From the NCBI RefSeq assembly GCF_019279795.1, contig NC_056726.1, forward strand, positions 1,133,357,328 to 1,133,421,327: a DNA stretch of 64,000 nt, written 5' to 3'. Positions 11,598-21,780 of this stretch are shown one piece after another. The first letter of the stretch is position 1. The number at the start of each line of letters is the position of its first letter. This stretch comes from Protopterus annectens. Lineage: Eukaryota > Chordata > Ceratodontiformes > Protopteridae. Both the position numbers and the translations under genes were made by a program. The notes below the pieces were generated by a model. It had not been told where the DNA came from. It made no database searches and saw only the letters and a program-made list of their open reading frames with translations.

Positions 11598-12806
11598 GCA
11601 AACTCTCTTCCTATCTATCATTTATCCCTGTCCACTACTAACTCTATCTCATTTTTTACCTGGACCTCAATACTCCTTCATAATCTGTAACCATGTTCAT
11701 CTGATAACTACTTCACTTTCTCCGACTCAATATCTATTTTCATTTTCCATTTAAAAATAACTCAACTCTTATAAGCTTAATGTTAACTATTATACAATGA
11801 CTGGCCATTAGCATTCAAAACGAGCATGCTGATTGGCCAGCCCAACCAGCGTGCCCATTGTAAATCCGAGAATATACCAACGGGAAAAGGTCCTGTTGCC
11901 CAGACTTTTTCCTGTTAGTATAGCTTGTATTTTTTTTTTTTTTTTTACTTTTTTCTTAATACAAATTGAAAATGGAAGACATTTTATGTTTGGGACATGG
12001 CTCAGACAAAAATAAAAGGATAATCAAGTATATTCTACAAAACTTAAAAAGCTTACCTGATTATCCTTTTATTTTGTCTGTCCCGACTCTCCCTAACAAA
12101 AAAAACTCCCAGGTTCTTCTTCTTCTTCTTTTTTTTTTTTTTTACTATAACAAAGAAGAAGAAGCAACAGAGATTTTCCTTTCTCTGTTGCTACCCCTTC
12201 TCAGCCCTGATGTACTGCATAAGCACTGGAGCACAAGTCCCATACGCATTCGCAGTACATCAAAACAAGGCAGCAATATACCACCAGCCGTGGAAGAACA
12301 GTAATGCGCCATTATACAAAGACATTAAGAAAAGTAAGTTTTTTTTTCTTAAATAATGTCATTGTATAATAGCAATAACCAACTCCGCGGTTGTGGTATA
12401 TTGAAATTTACTCACGGTTGGCTTTATTTAATCACTCGGGATTTACCCTCGTGATTAAACCACACCAACCATAGGTAAATATTCAATATAGCACACCAAC
12501 ATCATTATTGCTATAATATTTTACTGTATTCTTGCTTTAACTGCCATTTTATTATTAACTGTCATATCATTCTTACTCTATACATGTTCATTTATTATTC
12601 TGTATATTAATATTTATTATTTTTTATTAAGTCTTGTATAATTAATTTCTGTGTATTCTATGTACATTTATTACATAATATTGTATAACTGCCTTCTATT
12701 CATTCTGTAAGCTGGAACATTTCTCCCCAGGTTTCTGTCGAAAATGGGACCTGTGCCCAGTTAGACTTTCCCAGTAAACAAAAGCAATAAATAAATAAAT
12801 ATGGAA
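11598..12806 (+). mobile_element. L2-type LINE 3' fragment inserted in the DIRS element
   Basis: The right end (12715-12806) is an L2-type 3' terminus: TTTCTCCCCAGG, a Cys-poor CTGTCGAAAATGGGACCTG core, then CCCAGTAAACAAA and an AATAAATAAATAAAT tail. The same terminus closes the better preserved L2 copy at 42871-44872. The left end is where DIRS reading stops, near 11598. No coding sequence remains. A chain of stem-loops has inserted within it at 11787-12518. The insertion interrupts the DIRS reverse transcriptase next to its active site. Confidence 0.65.
11787..12518. repeat. chain of stem-loops with terminal inverted repeats
   Basis: The 15-mer CTATTATACAATGAC at 11787-11801 is repeated in inverse at 12358-12372. 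Inside and just beyond it are consecutive inverted repeats: 11803-11839, 11873-11922, 12005-12078, 12117-12164, 12164-12191, 12209-12261, 12311-12370 and 12365-12518. The last has arms of about 70 bp. This looks like one or two non-autonomous foldback DNA elements. I cannot name a family, and no open frame is present. Confidence 0.75.
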
Positions 12807-13430
12807 AAATATTGATACCCTGTAGCCTGAAATAAGCTACGACTGGAGCTAGATACTTTGTAAACATTCTTGGAGCAGTGCATAGCGCAAAGGGTAATGC
12901 AGAGAGAGCTGATAATGTGATTCACATAATCAAACCCTTAAGAAACAATTGAAATCTAACGAATGTGATGTTATGTATCTTTTAAATCTAGTGTTACCAA
13001 AAAGCTCAGATGAGAAAGAGGGGGTAACAGGCTGTGGAGTGAAAAACATTTTGAACATGGGCATTATCGCATATTGATTTAGGAAGGAAAGGTCCAGAAC
13101 TGGTCTCCAGGGATTTTCTTTCTTTGGTACCAAAAACATTCTTGAATAAAAACCTTTTCCCCACTGTGAAGGACGAACTGTTTCTATAAACCCTTGAGAC
13201 AGAATGTGCTGTAAGACAGGAGGAAACAGAGTGGTTTGGACTACTGGGGTATTGGAGGGGGGGTAATTCCCTGGAAAGGAAGAATTTCTTCCCATTGCCG
13301 ATTGTAACCTTGCTAAATGATCCTCAAAACCCATTTGAATGAAACTATCTGTTGCCAAAGAGAGAAATGGATATTTAGCTTTTCTGCAGGGACCCTCATG
13401 AGGAATTAACTGCATAACAGAAGTCACCCA
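12807..13430 (-). pseudogene. DIRS reverse transcriptase, N-terminal part
   Basis: The open part (13427-12930) has QHILSQGFIETVRPSQWGKG, then FYSRMFLVPKKENPWRPVLD, then LSFLNQYA: the fingers region of a DIRS-type reverse transcriptase. Further down, in another frame, LPFALCTAPRMFTKYLAPV at about 12900-12845 is the motif B region. Reading stops at the L2-type tail at 12806. A frameshift near 12940 and the insertion make it non-functional. Confidence 0.8.
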
Positions 13431-14820
13431 GATGTGGCTGAAGCAAATTGTTAGATTGTTATGGTGGCAAAGGCTGTTTTGTTAACTTTTTTGTGACTGG
13501 AAGAAGGGCCAGCTGTGGGACCGCTAGTCAAAAATTGTGCGTCATTCCTGAGGAAACCAATCTGCACAAGCCGGTAAAAATTACAAACTGTTAAAAATCA
13601 CTTTTCCCTATTAAAACACAGTAAAATGCACTTAGAATCCTTTTCTAACCCCATGAAGTAAACATAGTTTCTCCACAGCAAAAAAGTAGTTTTAGAATAT
13701 TTTTTAAACTGACAGAAACAAAAGTGCACTGCCATTTAAATCTACAGTTAAGTTTTGTGATAGAAAGAACATACATTCCCAGCATAAAAAACACTTTCCT
13801 TACCAGAAAAATAAATGTAAATAGTACAGTTAAAATGTGGAAGGGTCCTCTAAACGGAACATATTTGGCCAGTAAAGGAATCATACAAGCTGAGTTTTGA
13901 TCCACAGAAGCCTTTAGAGGAACACTCACTTTGGTGGCAGGAGAGCTCTGAAAGACTTGAGGCCCAAACCTTTCTTTTAGCTCAAACTGCACTGCCTAAT
14001 TGTTTAGACATATAGTAGGTGCTGTGAAGCTTTGGAAGATGACCAGTTGTGGTATCTGTAGCAGAATATATCCAATATAGTTTAGGATACTGCAGCAGTG
14101 ATCAATATGACAAATATTATCATACATGTGATAAACCCACCCAGTCAGAGAAATTCACCATGAACCGTATCATTTTTAAAGTAATAAAATAACCCGTACA
14201 GTCTGAAACAATTTGTAAAACAGAAACTGTCCCACAGAAATCCCAGTAAAATTTTTATTTTCAGCAAGCATACACCAGCTCTTTATCCATACAGCACATC
14301 TGATACTTCATTTGAACAGAATCTTCAATGATGTGAATAACAACAAGAATGGCATTATATATATAAATGCCAAGCATGTGAACCTCCCTTATGAATTCAG
14401 TAACTGGACAGTTAATTGCATGGTCACATGACCAAGTAAACAGATTACAGCAGAGGAAAATGATAAGAACAGACATGTCAGTAATAATCTTAATGTTACA
14501 CAGCCTAGACCCCTATTAAAGATAAATCACAGTACCTACCAACACTGTTTTGGGTTAATCACAACATAATCATTTCCATACTACTTCATTCAAAAATCAC
14601 ATGTGGAACAAAGGTATCATATTTAAGGAAGAGAAAGGTTATTTCCTTTTTAAACTGTTTTTACTTTTGCATTTGAGAGAATATTTGAGGCCTGTTATAA
14701 TATACAAAACTTCAGTTCTTAAGATTTTATTTAAAAATATTGAGCCACTGGCTGGAAGAGTGACCCCCTACAAATGCCTTGCATAAATTCCTGTACAACT
14801 AAATGGACGTTCATCACAAA
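13431..14820. other. DIRS upstream remnant and unassigned spacer
   Basis: The part up to about 13990 probably belongs to the DIRS element because a frame at 13645-13992 continues its orientation, but I recognise no gag motif. From 14000 to 14820 I see nothing recognisable. Confidence 0.4.
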
Positions 14821-16231
14821 TTCATAGGTTCATAGGTTGGCACTAGGCTATCAGCCCTAGGGCCTATACAAGCCTAGCCATAACAATTCCCTTGCTATTT
14901 CTTCCCACAGTATTTACTTCCCTGGACCCATGTCTAGCAGGGTGACTGATGTGATCCCAGAGGTGAATTTCCTATCTCCCATCCAATCATCAAGGTTTCT
15001 TTTGAAGAGGGCCAAAGAGGAGCTCTGCTTGAGATGTATGGGCAGTCTATTCCAGAGTCTGGGGAGTCTCTGGGTCAGAAACCTATCCCTCCAGCATGTT
15101 CTGTTCATTGTGATGACAAGGTTTAGATCCCTGGAGCATGTGCCTTTGAGGGATTGGGATTTTTTTAAGTGTAGCATGTCCAACAACTCTGAGTTTGACA
15201 TGGCCTTGTATATTAAGCAGAGATCACCTCTGAGTAGACGATATGCGACAGAGTATATGTGGAGTTTTTTTAGATGGTCAGCATAGGGCATCTGCTTTAG
15301 GCCTGCGATTCTTTTAGTGAGGTATTTCTGTGGCCTTTCTAGTTGTTGCAGATGTCTTGAGAGGTACATACCAAAATGGGGCGCTGTATTCTATAATGAG
15401 TCTAATGAGAGATGAGTACCGTGGGACATTGACTTCCTTTTTTCTGGATGAAAAGCCCTAAGTGATGAGGTGAGCCACATAGAAGGATTTCCTGACTGTT
15501 GTGGCGATGTGGTTATTGAAGGTGAGACCACTGTCCACCTGTGTCCCTAAGTCTCTTATCACACTTTCAGTGTTTAGTGTACTGCCACCTATGTGGTAAT
15601 TCATGGGTGCATATTTTTTCCCAAATGGGATAACTATACATTTCTTGGCATTGAGCTTGAGCCCATGGCTCTGGCACCAAGCATCTGTTTCTGTAAGGTC
15701 CTTTTGTAGAATATCCACATAATTTGGGGATTCAATAATGGCTTCCAGTTTGCAGTCATCTGTGAACTTTGTTAGTGAGAGTCCCTTAGTGTTGGCCTGT
15801 ACTTCAGAGAAGTAGATGCCAAACAAGAGCGGTCCCAGGACTGAACCCTGAGTTTCTCTACTTGTCACTTGTCTGGAGCTGGGTTTAGAGGCAGCTACTT
15901 TTACAGTGTGGGTTCTGCCAGTAAGCCAGTTGGCAACCCATCAAGTGACCTTGGGATTAATGCCCAGCTTAATAAGTTTATCTATGATTCCAGAGTGGGG
16001 AATGGTGTCGAAGACCTTGGCGAGGTCCAGATAGGCTGTGTGGACCACCTTACCCTTGTCCATGGCACTGGAGACTGATTGGAAGAAGTCAATCAGGTTC
16101 AGGAGACAAGATCAGCTCTTCACGAACCCAAACTATGTGGGGTCTAGTGTTTGAAGGTTGCCAATGTCTTTGTTTATAAGTTCCACAATAATACGTTCCA
16201 TGTCCTTGCAGATCAGGCTCGTCAGTCTCAT
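14821..16231 (-). mobile_element. CR1 copy B, 5'-truncated
   Basis: The 3' end is at 14821, with repeats of TTCATAGG followed by the conserved CACTAGGCTATCAGCCCTAG block. Reverse transcriptase and thumb remnants extend to about 16231, where similarity to CR1 stops (in the TSLICK region of the domain). A 5' truncation like this is the usual outcome of target-primed reverse transcription. Confidence 0.85.
14925..16231 (-). pseudogene. CR1-B ORF2, C-terminal half
   Basis: This covers reverse transcriptase from the palm to the thumb. GSVLGPLLFGIYFSEVQA is motif B, and LTKFTDDCKL is the catalytic Asp pair in an FxDD form. LKLNAKKC and IRDLGTQVDSGLTFNNHI follow. The C-terminal part (15369-14914) has HLQQLERPQKYLTKRI and ends near LLDMGPGK. 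Frameshifts at about 15870 and 15410 break it. The DRFLTQRLPRLWNRLPIHLK signature marks the shared CR1 C-terminus. Confidence 0.8.
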
Positions 16232-16800
16232 GGTTTCTTCATATAACATTTAACACTATAGCATGGACAAAACAAGACATTTACTTTAACAATAGATTCA
16301 CATTTAAAATGACCATAAGGAGAAATCAGATCTGCCATTCAGGATAATGGGGAAATCACATAATAAGTAAGACCATGTACAATAATTTTCACAGGTAGCA
16401 AATTCCACTGAGGAGTCAAGGCTTTCAGATTTTATCCTGGCAGAAACTGGCCTGCCTGAAACTACATTATGATGCTATCATTCATGCATTAACTCATACA
16501 TTTGATCAGAATTAAAAATAAGAGATGTACATAGCCAACAAAGTAAATGTATCTATGTGTGCATATGGGGGAGAGAGAGAATATGTGTATGTGTAAGTTG
16601 GTGTGCATGTGTGTGTGCTCGTGTGTATGTTTTCATGCATGTACATAATCTGCAAATGTGGGGGGTTGTCAATGTATGTGTCTGATGACAGTGACCTAAA
16701 ATATATCTCTATTGCCAGTATTTATATATTCATTCATGCATTTGGTCGGAATAAAACGTCTTGAGTTGAACGCAGTCAATAACATGCTATAACTTTCCAG
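16232..16800. other. unassigned spacer
   Basis: Nothing recognisable is seen apart from short GT-rich tracts near 16580-16630. Confidence 0.4.
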
Positions 16801-16805
16801 CATAT

Positions 16806-16943
16806 TTGTGTGAGTGTGTGTGTGTGTGCGTGTGTGCGTGTGTGCGTGTGTGCGTGTGTGCGCGTGTGTGCGTGTGTGCGTGTGTGCTTGTGTGCTTGTG
16901 TGCGTGTGTGCGTGTGTGTGTGTATGTGCGTGTGTGTGTGTGT
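16806..16943. repeat. GT/GTGTGC microsatellite
   Basis: This is a run of TG dinucleotides with regular C interruptions, giving TGTGTGCG units over about 140 bp. An open frame across it consists only of Cys/Val/Arg and is an artefact of the repeat. Confidence 0.95.
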
Positions 16944-17004
16944 TAGTGTGGCTTTCTGTGATTATGTTGTATGTAGACAGTAATAAATACTTACATAACT
17001 TATA

Positions 17005-17112
17005 TTTTTATTTATTTATTTTTATTTTTATTTTACATTTGTTGACCGGGCTAGTCTAGCTGGATACATGTCCATTTTCAGTAGAGGCCAGGGGAGAAAA
17101 GCTTCAAAGACA
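17005..17112 (-). mobile_element. solo L2-type 3' end
   Basis: On the minus strand this ends in an ATTTATTT-type A-rich tail (17005-17035 as seen on plus), preceded by the conserved block TTCTCCCCTGGCC and a GACTAGCCCGGTCAACAAAT stretch. It matches the 3' terminus of the L2 copy at 42871-44872, so it is probably a severely 5'-truncated insertion. Similarity fades into unassigned AT-rich sequence to the right. Confidence 0.65.
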
Positions 17113-18237
17113 TATGCAAGAAAAATACAAATATAAAACTCCCATATAGTATATAAAAAGAACTAACAGTAAAGATACATACAAAACTGAATTTAGAAAG
17201 TGATAGCCGTTTGAAAAGTAAACAAAATTACATTTTTTTTTGGAAATGAAATGCTTTCTACGACAATTACGTATCCTTCTCCAAATCTAAAACATTTGGG
17301 AGACAAACTTTTTTATGGCAAAAATTAAAAAAAATGATAAAATAAATACAAAACAATTTAACAGCCTAATTTTCTAAGTGCAATAAAGCCCTCCAGGGTG
17401 AATGTTACAGAGGAAATAATAGACCTTCGGGGGTGGAGTGGCCATCTGCCTGAGGCATCATTCCTCACATCATGTCACCTGTGGATGGTCAGTTATTTCC
17501 TTGTAATACCTACCCTATGAGGCACTAATGCTCATATAAGAAAAGGTCCAAACTTAATACTGTCTAGTAATTATGTACAGCTGCATTCATTTATTTAATA
17601 TGTGGAACACAATCAATGATAAACTAGATATAATGTTCACTAGGTCTTTGTTTAGAAGTGAATTAATGGCTCAGTCCTCTTGTGTTATCTACCGCTGAGA
17701 CTTTCTTAAGGATATCTGTCACGGTGAAGTAGCATAACCTATTTGGATAAGTTAATTTGTAAGTTCTTTAGCAGAACATGTCGATAATCTCTTTAATCTC
17801 TTTCTCTCTCTCTTCAAAATTTACCATACAGCAGACCTTAAATTAAATGGAAGAGGGCACTAGAAAGACATAGAAATACAATGGCTATAGTCTCTAGTTG
17901 ACATATTTTAGTAAAAAAAACATCTTACTTCTGCCTTCTTCTAACAGATCCAAATACCATACTGGCATATATGAACTATTTTATTCCAATATTTACAAAA
18001 AAGTGCAGGGAACTTAAGCTTTTCTGTATGACTCTGGCAAAAAAGGGGAAAAAAAAACAGGCCACTTTTCTTTCTTTCTTTGGTTCATTCAGCACAGGGC
18101 ACGTCGTGCACAGTATCCGTGGCATTGTTCTATGAAGTAAATGCCTACTATAGTTTCATGAGCTAGTATTACAATCAAGATAAGTAGAATTTTAGTAGTT
18201 TCATCCAAAGTAAATAGAGAAAAATGTGATATGTAGC
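17113..18237. other. unassigned AT-rich spacer
   Basis: I see no gene or named element. The first part may be further L2 3' untranslated sequence. Confidence 0.4.
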
Positions 18238-18352
18238 ACAGGGAAGTAAATATAGTGGGAAGAAATAGCCAGGGAATTGTTATGGCTAGGCTTGTATAGG
18301 CCCTAGGGCTGATATCCTAGTACCAACCTACGAACCTATGAACCTATGTAAA
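18238..18352 (+). mobile_element. CR1 3'-end fragment
   Basis: This plus-strand copy is only the last 115 bp or so of CR1: GGAAGTAAATATAGTGGGAA, then GGCTAGGCTTGTATAGGCCC, ending in ACCTATGAACCTATG. It is the reverse complement of the copy B end at 14821-14925, so it is an extremely short 5'-truncated insertion. Confidence 0.85.
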
Positions 18353-18721
18353 GGAAATGGTGTTGCACAATATATTTTTTTAAATATTATAAAACTGATG
18401 TTTAAAATATTTGCCTTCTGGCAAAATTTATTCTGCGAGTAAGCCAAAATAATCCTCATCAGATATACAAAATCATGTAAAAAAGTCCTACAGTATAACA
18501 TTACTAAAATGTAGCATGCTTGTGATGATGGAATTCAAAGCATGGCCAAGAGTGAAATGCAGACGTCAACTTACTACAGAAGAAAACTCTGCTAACAGCA
18601 AATCAGTTCATAGGTTCATAGGTTCATACTAGGCTATCTGCCCTAGGGCATTTATAAGCCTAGCCAGAATGTGTTTGGCTTTCGCCACCCATTTTAAATT
18701 TATTTTGCTATGCCCTTTTTC

Positions 18722-19972
18722 GAGGTTAGTATACTGTGCCTCCGTCTAACAGTGACACAGAAGTGATACCCGGGGTAAACCTACGATCTCCCATCCACTC
18801 ATCAAGATTCTTCTTGAAGAGAGTCAATGAGGGACTCTGCCTAACCTGGACTGGGATTTTATTCCAGAGTGAAGGGAGCCTCTGCGTTATGAATCTGACA
18901 CTCCAGCATGTCCTATTTATTTCAGTGCTGAGGTTCAAGTCACTCGAGAGCGTGGGATTTGGATTTTCTGAGGTGCAGCATGTCCATTAATTCCGGGTTG
19001 GACATGGCTTTATACGTCAGGCACAGATCGGCTCTGAACAGGCGGTATGCCACTGAGTAGAGCTGGAGTTTCTTTAAAAGGGCAGCATATGGCATCTGTT
19101 TGAGCCCTTTGATCCTCTTGGTGAGCTACTTTTGGGGTCTTTTCAGTTGCTGCAGGTGTCTGGTAAGGTACATCCCAAAAGGGGCATTGTACTCAATTAT
19201 GGGCCTGATGAGGGATGAGTAAAGAGGCACAATGACCTCCCCTGATCTAGATGTGAATCCCTTCATGATTAGGTGGGCTATATAAAATGTTTTTCTAACC
19301 ACTTTGGCCACGTGGTTGTCAAATGAGAGATTGCTATCAACTTGTGTCCCCAGGTCCCTAATTACTTCTTCTGTACTTAATGGATTACCACCTATGTGGT
19401 AATTTGTGGGAACTTTGTTTTTGCCAAAGGGGATGACTATACACATTTTGGCATTTAGCTTGAGGCCATGGCTCTGGCACCAGTTGTCTGTTTCTATGAG
19501 GCCCTTTTGGAGGATGCTTGTGTCGGCTGGAGAGTCGATTATGGTGCCCAGTTTGCAGTCATCTGCGAACTTGGTCAGCCTCAGTCCTTCCGTGTTGGCC
19601 TGTACCTCCAAGAAATATATACCGAACAAGAGAGGTCCCAGGACTGAGCCTTGTGGGACACCACTTGTAACTGGTTTGGAGTCTGACATGGCTCCAGCAA
19701 TTCTAGTCCAAACAACGTCCTATGCACAGGGGAATGCACGGCCACACCAATAGCAGCACAAACAAAAAATGGCCAGCAAAAGCAGACACGGATGCTGAAG
19801 CAAATAATAAATCCTTTATTTCCAAAGATACTCAGACCGGTTTTGGCAGGAATTGCCTTCTTCAGTGTAGGACAAACCAGCAATTCTAACCATGTGCGTT
19901 CTGTCCTTGAGCCAGTTTGCAATCAATCTAGTGACATAGGGGTTTATATTTAAGCTGGTGAGCTTATCTATA
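18722..19972 (-). pseudogene. CR1-C ORF2, C-terminal part
   Basis: The palm segment (19689-19126) has TSGVPQGSVLGPLLFGIYF (motif B) and LTKFADDCKLGTII (the catalytic Asp pair), then the thumb with RDLGTQVDSNLSFDNHVAK and RHLQQLKRPQK. The C-terminus near 18938-18726 reads RFITQRLPSLWNKIPVQVRQ. Breaks occur near 19125 and 18950, and an insertion lies just upstream of motif B. Confidence 0.8.
19706..19876 (-). mobile_element. 171-bp insertion with hammerhead-like core in CR1-C
   Basis: The CR1 sequence CCAGCAATTCTA is duplicated on both sides (19694-19705 and 19877-19888), so this is a clean insertion with a 12-bp target duplication. On the minus strand it contains CTGAAGA at 19865-19859, a GGCA/TGCC stem and an AAAAC stretch, then CCGGTC. 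That resembles a hammerhead ribozyme in which the GAAA box has become AAAA. Penelope-like ends and retrozymes carry such cores, so it may be a short Penelope-type fragment. The family is not proven. Confidence 0.6.
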
Positions 19973-20921
19973 TTTAGTGATGCACAGAGACACGTTTATG
20001 ATTACCTGCATCTCCTGGAAGGAAAGCAGGAAGTGAGTGGCTGTAGGCTGACCAAAGATGAACCTGAGGTGTAAGGAAGAATAAGCCAAAAGCAAACTAT
20101 AAACCAGAAAATACATGATATATGATAACTGTTAGAACAGATATACAAAACTGAGCTGTAAACTTTGTGGCTTTAGCCACTGCTGATATTTTTTAAGCAA
20201 ATCAAAAGTAGTCTGCCTTCCATGAGTCTTCAAACACATAATACAGTGGCTTCAGTCATCTCTAATATTTTTAGGCAAATTAGTATCATAGTCCCCACAG
20301 CACAAATGCAATCTGTCTTCTAAGAATCCTCCCCTCAATATACAGGGCCATCAGACATACATTATATTTTAGACACCAATTTATTGAGTTTGATGGCACA
20401 GTTCCACCTGTCTTGGAGGAGTTATGTGTTGTTCATCGGGGTAGTTTATATAGAGGCTTATGAACAGAGGCGCCAATTACAGCCTACTTATTATGTGTTC
20501 AAGACATAGATGCCAAAACATTCACCTGGAGAGAGAAACCCGGCTCTGCTCTTTCACTACCCCAGGCTGAAATAGTCCCTCCCTCCTTCCTCCACCAGCA
20601 TGCTTTGACTATGTTCAGAGGGAAGTAATTAGTAAAATCTATTTCTCAGACAAAGGTCAAATATATTTTTGCATAAGTTATATTATCTAGTCATCTCTAT
20701 TCCTAAGAGTGTGTTTAATGCCATCTGTATGAACTGAAATGTGAACACTTTATTTGTTGACAATTCTCATTTTTAACTTGTTATAGCTGTGCAGATATCC
20801 ACATTATGTACGTATAAGCTCACACTATATGAGATGAAGCTATATTTTTACTATTTTTACTTAGTTAATATGTCACTCATCTCTATTAGACTTAGTAATA
20901 AATCTATTCAACTGTAACCAT
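19973..20921. other. unassigned spacer
   Basis: I see nothing recognisable. Short open frames lack coding character. Confidence 0.4.
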
Positions 20922-21148
20922 GTCATTGGTGGTGCTGCGGTAGCGTTGTCGCCTCACAGTAAGACACTGTCCGGTTCGATTCTCAGTTAGAGCATCTGCT
21001 GCATGGAGACATGCGTGACTGGGTGTACCTTCGTTGAAGGTTGTGCATCAGGGCTGGTAACTTGGCATGTAAAAATCAACTACCAATCATTAGCAGACCG
21101 GAGTTCCGCTGTGGCAACCCCTAACCGCGAAAAGCCGAACGACACAAC
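20922..21148 (+). mobile_element. tRNA-derived SINE with target duplication
   Basis: The head GGTGGTGCTGCGGTAGCG carries an A-box-like motif, and GGTTCGATTCTC at 20973-20984 is a near-perfect B box. The 3' part has GCTGTGGCAACCCCTAACCG and AAAGCCGAA, a tail seen in several vertebrate SINEs. The 12-mer AACTGTAACCAT flanks it at 20910-20921 and 21149-21160. This is a different family from the CR1-tailed SINEs elsewhere in the window. An open frame across it is not a gene. Confidence 0.85.
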
Positions 21149-21160
21149 AACTGTAACCAT

Positions 21161-21780
21161 ATCATGTCAATGTGCAACTTTCTTTCGTGGGCCTCAGCTG
21201 ATAATGGGATATTATCACAGTTGCAGTTTCCTTATAAACAAATGTCAAATAAATCATAATTCTTTGTAGTGCATAGACCTTTTTCTGTCCCATGTACTTC
21301 TAGTTACAGAAAAAAGCATAAAAGAGTTTTGTCAGATTTCAAAGATGTAAAGCACCTAGTGTGTGCTGTCAGAAAGACAGTGTAATATTGTCTTTTATAT
21401 TTACACTCTCAACTGTTCATATTTTTGCAGAAAATCCAGACTTTTGTCTCATATGTTTGGTCTGTTCCTCATAAAATCTGTGGTTTTCCGACAAATCACT
21501 GAAGAATAATGACATACATTTGAGTCCTTCCGAAAATATGGGCTAAGGCAGATTGAAGATGGTCAAGTGAAGACAACACTTTTTTAGAGTTCTGTAGAAT
21601 TACTTTCAAATACAGGAAAATAATTAATCTATTTAAAAAAATGTATATAGTCTTATAGATATTTATTCAGGCTTGTTTTATTTTCCAACTTTTGTGAAGC
21701 CGTATAAATGTTTTCCTGTCACTTTTACTTGGAGACTGGACTGCTGACTGAAAGTGAGTAATTCCAAACACTCTCATTAC
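21161..21780. other. unassigned spacer left of CR1-D
   Basis: Nothing recognisable is seen. This is where the 3' end of CR1-D and the 5' half of the L1 ORF1 would be expected, and neither is present. Confidence 0.4.

Larger units (their letters stand above)
9440..13990 (-). mobile_element. DIRS-like YR retrotransposon, degenerate
   Basis: On the minus strand the order is reverse transcriptase (13430-12807, resuming 11597-11500), RNase H (about 11160-10635) and tyrosine recombinase (10175-9454). That is the DIRS order. Such elements integrate with a recombinase and not with an endonuclease or DDE integrase. The recombinase catalytic motifs and the DIRS-type RNase H to recombinase linker are clear. 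An L2-type fragment splits the reverse transcriptase. The outer ends are approximate, because I could not identify terminal repeats. Sequence upstream of 13430 may be a gag remnant but is not recognisable. Confidence 0.8.
18605..19972 (-). mobile_element. CR1 copy C, 5'-truncated
   Basis: The 3' end at 18605 has three GTTCATAG repeats, then the ACTAGGCTATCTGCCCTAGG block of the E/F subfamily. The reverse transcriptase region extends to about 19972. A 171-bp insertion at 19706-19876 with a 12-bp target duplication interrupts it. It is close to copies E and F, so it is fairly young. Confidence 0.9.

Noticed and set aside
16814-17059. Cys/Val/Arg-rich open frame
   Set aside because: It is a translation of the GT microsatellite.
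21003-21269. 88-codon frame
   Set aside because: It lies across a tRNA-derived SINE and its flank.
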